Assembly: GCA_013368315.1 (NCBI GenBank)
Contig: JAACJM010000145.1
Span: forward strand, 124,001 to 188,000
Direction of reading: 5' to 3'
DNA: 64,000 bases
Source of the DNA: Tetrapyrgos nigripes
Taxonomy: Eukaryota > Basidiomycota > Agaricomycetes > Agaricales > Campanellaceae
The position numbers and the translations under genes were made by a program. This document shows, piece after piece, positions 1-11,934 of the stretch. Below the pieces are notes generated by a model. That model was not told the DNA's origin. It saw only the letters and a list, made by a program, of their open reading frames with translations, and made no database searches. Each line of letters opens with the position of its first letter. The stretch's first letter is position 1.

Positions 1-637
1 CGCTCCAAACTATCGTAATCATTCGTAGTAGTCGTCTATCTCCTCAATACTCTCTCGTTCTTCCCTCGTGACCCTCTTCGGTAATGCCTGTTTGCAAAAA
101 TCGATGACTTGACGGCTTGATACATTGACTCGTTTCGTGGATCCACATCCTTCGCCCCGGATTGTCTAAAAGAACTTGATGTTGTCGAATCCTGGATTCC
201 TCAAGAGAGGTTACGATGGTATATACTCCCTCCTCCTGACATCAGGTCACTCGCTCGAGGATCGTATATAGCGAGCAAATGTTGGGATAGCCTGCTCCTC
301 AAGGTTATTAAGAATCAAATTTCTCTTCTGATTAGTGAGTCTCAACACACTGATTGAGCGTGCTGTAATAAAATTCAATGAATAACAATGCTAATGCTTA
401 AGGGAGCGTGTGGTACAATTCAGCCAAGGTCTAAAGCTTTTCAGACGATCATGCAGTTGATTTCATCATCCCAGGACTCAAGAGTTCACATCCTTGCGGA
501 CAATGAGAAGGTCGTTAGGGTCGATCTCTTGCTTGATAGCGAGGAGACGAGCATATTGTTAACGCCAGTAAGCCAATTGCCACTCTTCTTCGAGTTTGTG
601 AGCCTATCAATCAAAATGTGTGGTCAGTACAGAGAAT
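1..637. other. No recognisable gene; one short open stretch
   Basis: I recognise no gene here. On the plus strand an open stretch of about 80 codons ends at a TGA near position 355 (it reads ...CLKELDVVESWIPQERLRWY...), but it has no clear start codon and no family I can name. A 96-codon ATG reading frame at 388-678 has no recognisable motifs and probably arose by chance. The stretch borders the oxidase relic that follows. Confidence 0.3.
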
Positions 638-639
638 CT

Positions 640-935
640 AATGAAGAAAGGTTAGATGACTGGTTAAGCAATGGTTAAGGTATTGACCACCACTTGCAAT
701 GGTGCCCGCAATAACCTTTACAATCTCGGACGCATACTCAGGAGCGGTGACGTTGGCTGGCCTCCACCAAGCACCAGTGGAATTCTGTGACTCTGAGTTT
801 CTGGCGGGGAGGACTTGTGTGAACCTCAGGCTCAAGCCGATGATGTTGGAGGCGTCGACGTCGGAGCATGTTTTCGCCAAAGAATTGGTAGTTCAGCGTC
901 AGACGATAGCCCTCAGAGCCCTTGACTTAACCAAG
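640..935 (-). pseudogene. Relic fragment of a BBE-like FAD-linked oxidase
   Basis: The minus strand encodes a piece that aligns by eye with the middle of the intact oxidase at 40.0-42.2 kb. The relic reads ASNIIGLSLRFTQVLPARN and WWRPANVTAPEYASEIVKV, and the intact gene reads SSNVIGFNFTAVIPGN and GWLMPANVTSPEFAPEMAKV. An upstream piece (about 880-935, reading EGYRLTLNYQFFGEN) fits the intact EYRSWYVFVHEN segment but in another frame, so at least one frameshift is present. No start, flavin-binding N-terminus or C-terminus is visible. It is a broken paralogue, not a working gene. Confidence 0.75.
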
Positions 936-1248
936 GTTGAATGCATAACCAACCGGCTGTGTTAATACCTGGAAATCCGGAGCGATAACGTCTCGTTCTA
1001 ATTCAAAAACACGCCAAAAACGTACGCATGTCATGCAGACGACACAAGTCCGAGTCAAGCTCGCAAAATGAGTTTTCAGATCCTACGACTTCTGCGAGCG
1101 CGGCGCTAAGAATGTAACGAGTGCCCTCAGATTTACACGACGACTGCATACATTTTGGGATGGATGTTGCGGCTCAACATGCATGCATACAAACTGTTTG
1201 ATTCAAACTAAGTGCACTATACACACCTGAGCCAGGTGGAGGACAGAG

Positions 1249-2083
1249 TCACTGATTCCCAACCACAGATTTGAAAGCTTCGTAGCAGCTGAGGATTGCT
1301 TTTCTGTTATCAAGAGGTTTCATTCCTTCGCTGTATCTTCGACCCAAAGGAGGAGAACAATACGTCACAATCGTGGCCTCCTGTGGATATGTACCGAAAC
1401 ACACGTTGTCTACAAGAGCTGGTGTAACTGGGATCTTGTAGAACGTCGGTGATGTACCGATCATGGTGATTCCGGGCATGATCCAGAGAGTAAAAGCTAA
1501 ATCAAGGCAGTGTGAGATGAAAGAATGAAAGGACCTTTTCAGCAGGGGCTCTAAGCCCCTGGCTTCCCTGTTTCTGTTTTTCTCCGAGTCGGCAAACGCA
1601 GCAATAGCTAAGGCGACAAGTTGGGCTTCAGCAATGGGATTTTCACCATCCTCGACTCGTCTGTCCTCCTGCACCAGGAGAATGATGTCATTAATGTTTC
1701 GGTCCACAATGCAGACATCAGTCTTAGCATGTCTGAGTTCCCCGCAGATTTGAAGAGCTAGATCCTTGCGAGTGCGAGCCACTCGCTCGCGATGAACGTA
1801 GCCCATTGTCCTGAACAGTTGCACAGCAAAGTCGTTGACTGCACATTCACCGGAACGGTGAGTCATCGCAAGGTGTAACAGGGTAATGAGCTCTGCGTTC
1901 TGGTCTCCGACCATGTTCAGAAGCATCAGGGATGTTGATTAGCTCAGGGTCGACGTTGAGTTCCGGCAAAGCTTCAACACCGAAGAAGAGGTGGTTTTGT
2001 CTCTGGAGTTGGATATCGTATGCTCGGAGCTCGTTCCGGGTCCAGTCGCTACTGGACTTGGCAGAGCGAATCAAGTGTGCCAT
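1249..2083 (-). pseudogene. Conserved basidiomycete hypothetical protein, frameshifted
   Basis: Two overlapping minus-strand frames together resemble a hypothetical family I associate with Agaricomycetes. The N-terminal part (2083 to about 1920) carries DWTRNELRAYDIQ and FFGVEALPEL. The C-terminal part (about 1926 to 1249) carries LQICGELRHAKTDVCIVDR, FGTYPQEATIVTYCSPP and EGMKPLDNRKAILSCYEAFK. The frames meet at about 1905-1927 with no intron signals between them, which implies a one-base indel caused by mutation or by sequencing error. The function of the family is unknown to me and no catalytic motif is visible. The gene sits between the relics of the oxidase and of the P450, so it may have inserted into or replaced the centre of that old locus. 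Confidence 0.6.
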
Positions 2084-2189
2084 CGATGATGGTGACAGAA
2101 CAATAGTAAGAGATGGTGAAACAAAGTGACACGCTTAGTAGTATTAGTATTCGAAAGGTCTTAGCTTCATTTCACTCATCTACCATCAC

Positions 2190-2345
2190 CAACCCTGGTC
2201 GTTTCTTCGCCGCCGAGCTCAAAGCAGTGCTTGCTCACGTCGTCATGGCCTGCGACGTCAGATTGGACGCCAACGCGAATGGTGTCCGACCACCCAACGA
2301 ATACATCGGTACCTCTGGAATTTTGAACCCCTATGTAGATTTCAG
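2190..2345 (+). pseudogene. Relic 3' exon of a cytochrome P450
   Basis: The translation contains PGRFFAAELKAVLAHVV and DANANGVRPPNEYIGTS. The last exon of the intact P450 at 36.8 kb has PGRFFAANELKAMLAHIV and DANANGVRPPNEYIGTS, and the two are also very similar at nucleotide level. One codon is missing after FFAA. The haem cysteine and everything upstream are absent, and the C-terminus diverges after the IGTS motif. The relic points right while the oxidase relic points left, so together they are an inverted, decayed copy of the divergent pair at 37-42 kb. Confidence 0.85.
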
Positions 2346-2360
2346 AATTTGGTCAGTCGT

Positions 2361-2791
2361 GACTGATACATCCTATTCTTGTACAACTTGTTCTGATTAG
2401 TATTGTGTCTTCTCCCACTTCTGCATACTATCTATGCTGCTTGCCCCATACTTATACGCATACAGCAGTCCTTGTTAAATGAATTGGGCCAACACCATAA
2501 CAGAGCAGACAGAGCAGGATACAAAGGCAATCCAGTCTTGGCGACCAACCATAGCCCCAGTCGCGAGATGACGGGACGAAGAATTGAAGCAATGTGTTGC
2601 GTGAAGGCTTGCAAGAATTGTTCACGTTCCAAAGAGTCTGGATGTCCACAGAGGATTGTCTACCAGTGGTCGACAGTAGCTGAGAAAGAAATATAATACC
2701 GAGTAGACGTCCTTGTAGATACCTACCACCAGTGAGCATAGAAGGAATTGGAAAGGATCAAAGCAACGAGTCACTCACTGCAGCTTCTTCC
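2361..2791. other. Intergenic stretch without a supported gene
   Basis: Short overlapping open frames on both strands have no recognisable motifs. I see no RNA gene or repeat here. The right part presumably holds the promoter of the small gene starting at 2792. Confidence 0.4.
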
Positions 2792-3130
2792 ATGTCTCAA
2801 TCAATAACCATCACTTACACCCTCCATCCACCCGACGAAACCAAACCTCCAACTCCTGAAGGTGGAGGCAGCGCTTTCACTCCCCATAAAACCATCCAAG
2901 TCCCCGTCTCTTCAGCGTCCTCGTCAACTAGCACACAGAACCAGAACCAAAGTCACAGCGAATATTACGCAAAATTGCACAACGCGATTGAGGATGCAAG
3001 GAATCAGATTGGTGGAGATTTAACCTTGTGGAGAGATGCGATTGGAAAGGCAGAGTTGGTCAAGGAGAGTCAAACGAAGAAGATAGTGAATGGGGACGAC
3101 GAGGATGATGAAGGCGAAGAGGAAGAGTAA
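2792..3130 (+). CDS. Probable EKC/KEOPS complex subunit Gon7-like protein
   Basis: This is a single-exon gene of 112 residues starting MSQSITITYTLHPP. An in-frame ATG lies 20 codons upstream, but the segment it adds is unlike the family, so I prefer 2792. The protein has a beta-type N-terminus, a Ser/Thr-rich linker, a helical segment (YYAKLHNAIEDARNQIGGDL through LTLWRDAIGKAELVKE, residues 62-94) and a very acidic tail. This layout matches fungal Gon7, the small subunit of the EKC/KEOPS complex needed for tRNA t6A modification and telomere upkeep. Gon7 is poorly conserved, so the call rests on size, layout and helix pattern. It converges on the uL2m gene, with 208 bp between the two stops. 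Confidence 0.55.
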   Translation: MSQSITITYTLHPPDETKPPTPEGGGSAFTPHKTIQVPVSSASSSTSTQNQNQSHSEYYAKLHNAIEDARNQIGGDLTLWRDAIGKAELVKESQTKKIVNGDDEDDEGEEEE

Positions 3131-3338
3131 CTTTGAAAGACGTACTGTACGTTTCCAGCTTCCTGCTCAATACTAAGTACTCTGGATATCTCAACTCACG
3201 CCTGTATGCTAGTAGAACAATTGCAAAAGCAACGAAAGCATCGAGTACCCAAGCGTGAAAGTATCCGAATCGAATTGCGATAACGTATGGATTATTTAGA
3301 AGCAAAAGATGTACGATATTGTAAACAACTCTCTATCA

Positions 3339-4582
3339 TTAAGCCTTGCCCATGCGCTTCTCGATACCCCTGGGTCGTTCACGGACAACCATCTTGTTGC
3401 TGTTCTTCGGACCCTTGGGACCAGGCTTCCTGGTACGCGTACCCTTGGTACCCCAACCCCAAATAGATACCGGATGTTTGTTAGATTTGGATTTACCACG
3501 TCCTCCTCCATGAGGGTGGTCCTTGCTAGAAAACGATACGGTATGAGCAATGAGCAGAAAAGATAGAAACCACAACACGTACGCGTTCATAGCTACACCA
3601 CGTACAGTCGGTCTCCAACCCAACCATCGAGACCTTCCTGCCTTTCCCAAAGACCTGTTCTTCCAGAGGTAGTTTCCGACCTGACCAATCGTCGCACAAC
3701 AATCCTGGAGAACCAGGCGGATTTCGCCACTCTGCAGTTTGACCTGGGAGTATCTGCCGCCTTCCTCATGGGTCATGACGAGAGCAGACGTGCCTGCGGA
3801 TCTGACGAGGATTGCTGGGCCAGTGGGTGACAACGAGATGTTGTGAACGACGGTGCCAGGTGGAATGAGCCAGAGAGGGAGGACATTCCCAGATTTGAGA
3901 GTCAAAGCACGGAACATACCCAGTGCAAGGGACTGGTCCGAGCTTTCCTGAGCAGAGACGTCTGCCTCGGTCTCCTCAGCTTTTTTCTTCTGGCTTGGTT
4001 TCTCCAAAACCAACCCGGGAACGAGGTCCTTGGGAATACCGCTTCGGAAACTCTGCACTGTATCTCCCGCACGCATACCCTCCGTGGCAATGATATAACT
4101 CCATTTTTTCGTCCCCTGTGCCAGCGGATTCCGGTTCCTAATCAGAGCGATATGAGCTGAACGACCTGGGTCATATTCGATGCGAATGACGTCGTGAACG
4201 CCGGATTCTTCACGACGAAAGTCGACTGTCCGTATACGTTGCTTGTGTCCACCACCTCGGTGTCGGACAGTGATACGTCCAGAGTTGTTACGACCGCCGT
4301 TTTTACGTTTGGGTATCGTGAGCAGACGAACGGCTTGCCCTGGTAGAGATGTGGGTTTAGAGGCCTTTTGAGATGCCTTATACCAGGGGAGACGGGTTTG
4401 TAGGTTTTGAAAATGGCGGATGTACGTGCAAGGGCAGCAGAGATGTCGTTGGGTGTTTTGACCTCCTGGGCTTCAGTGGCGTATCTGCATGCTGGCTGGA
4501 GACATGATGTAGTCGGAAGACGAGAAAGAGTGGAGGAACGCAGTGACCTGAGGAGGCCAGCGCTGCTTCGTGGAGAAAACAT
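3339..4582 (-). CDS. Mitochondrial large-subunit ribosomal protein uL2m (one-base frameshift)
   Basis: This is the mitochondrial L2 protein, an rRNA-binding core component of the large subunit near the peptidyl-transferase centre. Exon 1 (4582-3583) starts with a mitochondrial presequence (MFSPRSSAGLLRSLRSS) and runs through IRHLKRPLNPHLYQG, GGRNNSGRITVRHRGGGHKQ and the RPTVRGVAMNA box. Exon 2 (3525-3339) gives KDHPHGGGRGKSKSNKHP and the basic C-terminus. The 57-nt intron (3526-3582, GTACGT..CTAG) is a multiple of three and has no stop, so it could be misread as coding. At about 4336 one base is missing: LYQG then shifts frame before VRLLTIPKRKNGG. The two exons sum to 1187 nt, one short of 396 codons. 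An upstream TTG in frame is not a credible start. Confidence 0.9.
3526..3582 (-). other. In-frame 57-nt intron of uL2m
   Basis: The donor is GTACGT and the acceptor TTTCTAG on the minus strand. The intron splits the Ala codon of MNA|KDHPHGG. The retained form would insert 19 hydrophobic residues into one of the most conserved parts of uL2, so it must be removed. Confidence 0.85.
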
Positions 4583-4641
4583 CCAAAGCGAACAAACAAA
4601 TTTTGCCGAGACGCGACTTGCCAACTTTTTCCCGAGCAGTC
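4583..4641. promoter_or_regulatory. 59-bp shared divergent promoter, uL2m and RVB2
   Basis: Only 59 bp separate the start codon of uL2m (minus, 4582) from that of RVB2 (plus, 4642). Both mRNAs must therefore start inside or overlapping this gap or within the opposite gene. I see no clear TATA box. The arrangement suggests co-expression of two growth-linked housekeeping genes. Confidence 0.7.
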
Positions 4642-6365
<1,724 letters not shown>

Positions 6366-6387
6366 GAGGTGTTCGAAAGCATTTTTG

Positions 6388-6413
6388 GTTCTGTTCTGTT
6401 CTGTTCTGTTCTG
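6388..6413 (+). repeat. (GTTCT)5 microsatellite in RVB2 3' region
   Basis: Five tandem GTTCT units lie just after the RVB2 stop codon and probably within its 3' UTR. Length variation here would be expected between strains. Confidence 0.9.
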
Positions 6414-7825
6414 CTGCCATGTAACATGGATATATATACCTTTCTGATAAAAAATATACTCTTTTTTTCTCTAATTTCTACATTTCCTACTACTCGAATA
6501 ATCACGGTAATATGGTAAGGATTTCATCGGTTGAGTCGAGACATGAGAGGAGGAAGAGAGTTTATGACGCGGCAAGAAATATCTCTACACAACCGAAGTT
6601 ACTAGTACTAAGCAACAGCATGCTTACCTAATCATTTCTTCCTTGAAGTGCCACACGTCTCAACATCTAGTACTACATCTCATAATCGCTGCTGCTTTGA
6701 GAAACTTTGGTGTAGTGCAAGTTCTGACTCGGTGTCATTTCCAGCTGACGACATAAATGATCATCTCAATTGTACCCACTGCCGCCCGCTTAGAACTCCT
6801 GGCCAGCAGAAGTGCATCATACTCTTTGTTTCCATAGTGCTGATGCTAATGAAATAATAAAACAGTGGACCTTTCTGAAGACGAGACAGCCTCTGATTAC
6901 AGCAGTATACCAACTGATGATTCAAAAAAAATGTGATTGGACAGCAATTATGAACCCTCCTCTCACTCTTACAGCTCAATGGACACTGCAAATGATGAAA
7001 CATGTAGCTTGTCATCAATGACCACAGAAGTAAGCCCCATGAATAAGTAGGTTTTTCCCTACTCTTCTCTTCTCTTACACTGAATGATGTCTGAAGGTTG
7101 TGCAGAATTCTGGATGCCTTTGCAAAATACCTGAAAGCCATCTCATGCCAGTGCACTGACATTATCTCTGAAGAGGGTTCAGATTTCCCTGTGTTTCCTA
7201 AGCATAGGACATTTTCATTTGTGAATGTGTGGGCAGTATGTTTTGTCAGTCCCTCTATACATGTCCCTGAGCTAACTTATGTGACAGCATATGGAGCATA
7301 CAGCAATAGAAATTGACAGAGAACTTGAAGCATGCACCAAACTTAAGATGAGAAAGCTATTACCAACTACAACAAGAAGTTTAAGCAAGCCCACTGGCTG
7401 TATGTGCACATGGCAGAAGTTGCACTTAATGACTCAACAGGACATGCTATGAACCCAGCACTTCTTTCAAATCAAACAGGATTATACAATAAAGTGATCC
7501 ATCACTATCAGGGTATTGTCAAGACATCAGAATCTGGTTCCAACAAAGCAGTCATGCAGCTGTGGTTGGACAGCTTGATGAGTGACTTCAGGAGCCATTT
7601 CCACACTGGTAAAGAGCTGTGATAGTGCAGCAGGTATGTTTTTTATATTGTCTTTTTGTGCATCTCCCCTGATTTCTACTGTCTGCAGCACCCTGAACTA
7701 CTTGAAACACCATACCAAAGTAGTTGCTCCTTCTTCCAGCCATAACCTTCAAATCTCCCCAGATCTCATGTAGACACATGAAATCCTGGCTGTTTCCCCC
7801 CCTCAGCAGAGGCAGTCAGGAACTT
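6414..7825 (+). other. Degenerate, unclassified coding remnants
   Basis: No intact gene is visible. Plus-strand pieces look once-coding. A Ser/Asp-rich run (about 6867-7050) includes SEDETASDYSSIPTDDSKK and one stop. A later 72-codon piece (7404-7622) ends MQLWLDSLMSDFRSHFH. A possible intron (GTATGT..CTGCAG, about 7634-7688) leads into HPELLETPYQSSCSFFQP. The pieces are in different frames with stops between them. I cannot name the family; a decayed transposon gene or host gene are both possible. Confidence 0.3.
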
Positions 7826-7930
7826 GTGTTGGAGAATACTGGCACTGGGGGCAAGCTCATGGGAAGCAGAGGTCTGGCTCCCACACGGGAAGCGGACCAA
7901 GACTTCACCATCACACCAGCCAGTAATCAA
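7826..7930 (-). repeat. Left arm of an imperfect inverted repeat
   Basis: The reverse complement of this stretch resembles 9105-9215, including the shared CTGCTTCCCATGAGCT and GCCCCCAGTG blocks. The arms flank the pogo derivative. They could be two copies of an unnamed short repeat in opposite orientation. Confidence 0.55.
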
Positions 7931-8193
7931 ACAAGTAGATCCAAACTTAGGATACTCTTAGGATACTCAAGATGTACTTAGATTCCAATAATAGAAACTA
8001 ACTGATGCCTAGCAATGGATTTTGAGCTCCAAGATAGTTTTCTTTCAAAGAATACTTACAATGGTAAAAGAATACAAATGCAAGATATATATGTAAGAAA
8101 GGCTTTGACTCTTTGTATTCACAAGTTATATACATTTTCATTTAATGCTGGTCTTTGTTCTATATCTGTCGTACTACTACAGTGTTTTCTATA

Positions 8194-8989
8194 CAGTAAT
8201 CTCCCTCTTAGTGCATACCCCTCGGTCGAGGCCAAAAGTTATGCATTAAGAGAGAGTATGCACTAAGTGAGAGTCCGCGAAAATCAGACCCAGGGGTTAC
8301 TGAAACTTTGTGTTACTAGATCAAAAATACATATACATTCTCTACTATTTTTTAGCAAATACAGTAGTGATTAAGGGCTGTTCCATGGACTTGGTCTCGT
8401 CAAGATGAGTCTGACGTCCAAAAGAGGCCAACAGTGCATCCAACTTCCTTGAGTATTGATCCTCCTTAGTTTGAATGTACCGTTGAAGGGATGCGACAGC
8501 CTGAAGTGCCTCACGGCATGTAGGTGCTGGCTCCAAAGGAGCGTCATCACTGTCATCGTCACCACCAGTGCATCTCATAAATACCCTTTTCCAACTCTTC
8601 TGTCCCATCTTCATAGTCAATCTCGTCTGCCCCTAATCTCATCTGTGCGGGCCTTGGTATTCTTTTGAAGGATGGAGAGGCCCTTTTTCAGGGCAGAGAC
8701 GGGATTTTTGGAAAGTTTCTTAGGCATGGGTGACTGCCAGCACTGAGCAAGGCAAGCGGACCCCACCTCAGTATTTTTAGCGTTTTTTTTTTTTGCGTAC
8801 CCAAAGTGTGAAAATGTGAAGAAAAGTGAATTTTTATTCAGACAGACCCGACTAACCCGTATACATATATGGAAGGTATGCAGTTTGGGTGCCCCAAAAT
8901 GCTATGCATTATGCATTAAGAGAGAGTTATGCATTAACCCAGCCAAAATTCTATGCATTAGGGGGTATGCATTAAGAGGGAGATTACAG
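8194..8989 (-). mobile_element. Internally deleted pogo/Fot1-type (Tc1/mariner superfamily) element
   Basis: The 796-bp element has terminal inverted repeats. The left end is CAGTAATCTCCCTCTTAGTG; the right end, reverse-complemented, is CTGTAATCTCCCTCTTAATG. It is flanked by TA on both sides (8192-8193 and 8990-8991). Inside both ends, TATGCATTAAGAGAGAGT-like motifs recur as subterminal repeats. Only the C-terminal end of a transposase gene remains, so the element cannot move on its own. The TA target and CAGT termini fit the pogo/Fot1 group. Confidence 0.85.
8345..8620 (-). pseudogene. C-terminal remnant of a pogo/Fot1-type transposase
   Basis: The 91 codons include an acidic GGDDDSDDAPLEPAP stretch followed by TCREALQAVASLQRYIQTKE and a lysine end. 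This resembles the C-terminal tail of fungal Fot1/Tigger-type DDE transposases, where an acidic segment is followed by a helix of this kind. The DNA-binding and DDE domains have been deleted. The minus-strand orientation places the 5' end of the lost gene on the right side of the element. Confidence 0.65.
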
Positions 8990-9104
8990 TATAAGTATAT
9001 AAGGTACACTGCAGATTGCAGTGCAATCCTGGATTCAGTCCCTGCTAAGGTTACACAAAGTACTTGGGCCTAGCTACTTGGGCCCTTCGATATCAATAGT
9101 TTAG

Positions 9105-9215
9105 ATTACCGGTGGGAGCTGTCCAGTCTGCTTCCCATGAGGCTTCCTGCCTGGGAGCCGAGGGCCTGCTTCCCATGAGCTCGCCCCCAGTGTGGTGAAT
9201 CCAACATCTGTTGAA
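9105..9215 (+). repeat. Right arm of an imperfect inverted repeat
   Basis: This pairs with 7826-7930 (see that entry). The CTGCTTCCCATGAG word occurs twice within this arm, suggesting a small internal duplication. Confidence 0.55.
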
Positions 9216-9216
9216 C

Positions 9217-9263
9217 ATGGCTGGGTAGCTCAATGGTAGAGCACTGCACCGGAATGGCAGGGG
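9217..9263 (+). other. Truncated tRNA-like sequence (possible SINE head)
   Basis: GGGTAGCTCAATGGTAGAGCA matches the D-arm and A-box pattern of a tRNA and is followed by an anticodon-arm-like CTGC..GCAG. The sequence stops at the edge of the copia LTR, so the T-arm and B box are missing. It is either a tRNA-derived SINE head or a tRNA gene cut by the insertion. It is not a functional tRNA gene as it stands. Confidence 0.5.
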
Positions 9264-9619
9264 TGTAGACAATATGTCAATACAAAGACCTCAGATGTAG
9301 ATAAACAGCTATATTAAGTACCTGTAGACAATACATCAATAAAAAGACTATGTACAAATCAGTAAGTGAATATAGTAATGAGAAAAGTATTGGACTCACC
9401 CTCAGATGTAGATAAACAGCTGAGGGTGCTACACTATTGACCACAGGCATATAACACAAAAACAAAAGACAGATGTAAGATATGAGGCAATGCAGGACAT
9501 CTACAAATGTTTAATGGAAGTAACAAATATGATTGGAAAGAAATGAAATAAGACTTAACAAAAGCCACCAATCATAGAGGTATGCACCACTTTGTCAGAT
9601 AGCACGTTCTTCCTCAACA
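9264..9619 (-). repeat. Copia 1 3' LTR
   Basis: The LTR is 356 bp and on the minus strand begins TGTTGAGGAAG and ends GTCTACA. It is preceded by a polypurine tract (CCAGGGGGAG). It is closely similar by eye to the two separated pieces of the 5' LTR at 23721-23982 and 32071-32146. Confidence 0.88.
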
Positions 9620-9766
9620 CTCCCCCTGGCACCATGCCTTCTCCAATCCAAATTCATCTTCTGAACAAGTTGTTTATGAACAGAGCAATGGTTTTGTAAG
9701 GATGTTGGTGACATTGTCTGTGGTGGAGATGGGGGTAACAGAAATCTCCTCATAGTGAACACAGTC

Positions 9767-11660
9767 TCAGGTGTAGTGGTAGTGAATGTGGATATGCTTG
9801 GAAAATCCATGACCTTTGGTCATCTCAGTCATGCTAATGGAACCAAGGTTATCACAGAGAAGATTGATTGGGAAGCCTTGAGAAAGATTGGCCTCGTCTA
9901 ACCAATTCTTCATCCAAATAGCCTGTTGAGATCTGCAAGCTAATGCAACATATTCAGCCTCAGTTAACAATAATGTGATAAAGGGCTGACACTTGGAAGA
10001 CCATGAGACTGGAGCTCCACCCATGAAGAAGATGTATCCTGATGTCAATCTTTGTGCATCAACACATCCTGCCCAATCTGCATCAATGTATCCCTGTGGC
10101 TTCAAACCAGATCCTGGTGTTGAATCCTCCACCTTTGCCTTATACAGCAGTCCATAATCCAGTGTCCCCTTGATATAACAACAAACTCCAATCATAAGCT
10201 CCCAATGTTCTGGTGCTGGATTTGATTGAACTTGGCCAAGGACACTACAGGCATACACAATATCTGGCCTGGTGCCAGAACTCCCCTAACAGCATACCTA
10301 GCAATTGACGATATGGTTTTCCCACCATGAATGCTGCCTCATCTTCAGCAAGTGGCTCCTGTTGAGCTCGAACCTGGGTTTTTGGAGGTAGAGGTGTGTT
10401 GAGTGGATAGATGGTGTCCCAGAGTTCAAAAAGATGGACCATCTTTTCAAAATATACTGATTGACTGACTGAGATGTTGCTGTTTGAAAGATGCTTGATA
10501 GTTAGTCTGAGGAGTAGGTTGAGATCATCTACCTCCTTCAAGTCCCACTTCTCTGCAAACTCCTTTACAATCTGGATTGCTTCAGGGGTAGACGAAGATG
10601 AGCTGAAGACATCACTGGTATGAGTCGTTGTAATGGTATATGAGTTAGGGGTATGGCAGGATCAAACACATGGATCTGGATTGGATGAGTAATAGCCTAG
10701 GTCACTGTATCCTTGTGCTAGCATCTTGTACCAAATGTGGCCTGCTTGAACTAGGCCATAAAGAGGCTGTTTCATCAAGCACACTTTGTCTTCCTCCCTG
10801 CTTGTGAAACCCCTTGGTTGCCTCATATACAATGGCCAATCCATCACACCATTAAGATACACCAACAAAAAATTGAATTGGTGAGGCACAAGACACTCAA
10901 CTGCAGTGACTGCCATAACCATTTGTACTGACTCCATATGCACCACCATAGCCCAGCCCTTGTCATAGTCCAATCCTGCAATTTGAGTATCACCCTGAGC
11001 ACACCAATGTGCCTTCCTCTTGATTACATTCCCTTCACCATCAACCTTTACATTGTACACCCATATCCCATTCACAATATGGATGCCCTCAGGTGGGTTC
11101 ACAAGTTCCCATGTCCCTTGTTGCTGTAAGGATTCAACCTCTGCAGCCATAGGTAGCCTCCATGCCTCCCAGTCTTTAGCAGCCTGCTTGAATGAATGCA
11201 GAATGTGGATGCCAATTGATTTAACTTCACTTGCCAAGACTAGAGGAGGAACTGATAGTACCAGGTAAGGATCAAATGGATTCTGAATGTCCACATAGTT
11301 CACAGTGGGATGCTCATTGTCATTAGCCCAGTCAAGGTCCACAGCCTTCGCATCTTCTTCATGGGCAGTATACTCAGCACTACAGATGACCACTTCAGTG
11401 GGTTTGGCAAGGTGTGCTGAGCGATGAGAGGGAGGTGGCAGTGGAGGTCTAGGATTCCTGGTAGGGCAAGATGGAGGGTTATGGTTAGGAGGATTTTGTT
11501 TGGGGAAAGGATTGTGGTCAGAAGGAGGATCATGGTCAGGAGAAGAGGAACGAGATGTTGGAGGGGTTGTGAGAGGTGAGGTAGAGTTGGTAGTCTTGAG
11601 GATGGGATCATTGGAGTCGGGTTGATACTGGTAGCGAGGGCTCCTCATGTACTCGATCAT
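9767..11660 (-). pseudogene. Copia 1 reverse transcriptase and RNase H (broken)
   Basis: Reading right to left, a variable Pro/Ser-rich linker leads to the RT start (WEAWRLPMAAEVESLQQQGT), then WVYNVKVDGEGNVIKRKAHW, YMRQPRGFTS and LYGLVQAGHIWYKML up to about 10662. After a break, the second RT part is at 10541-10245. The RNase H part (10258-9767) has GYIDADWAGCVDAQRLTSGY and LTEAEYVALACRSQQAIW. The YVDD catalytic loop is missing or destroyed at the break between the first two frames. At least two frameshifts separate the pieces. Confidence 0.85.
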
Positions 11661-11934
11661 CTTTGAATTTCAATGGTAGAGTCCAATGGCTCTCCCCCTC
11701 TTCAAATATGACATCCCATACCCCAAACACACAATTCCAGCTAGGGTCAAACACTTAATAACCTTGCTGGTCCATATACCCCACCATCACTCCTTTTCAG
11801 CCCTGCCAACCCAATTTCCTTTCCACATAGTCAAGATCCTTTACCCAGAAATCTGAACCCCATTGATGGAGATGTGAAATATTGAGCTTGGTCTTAGATG
11901 AAAGCCATTTCTCCCATGGGACAACATTGGGATG

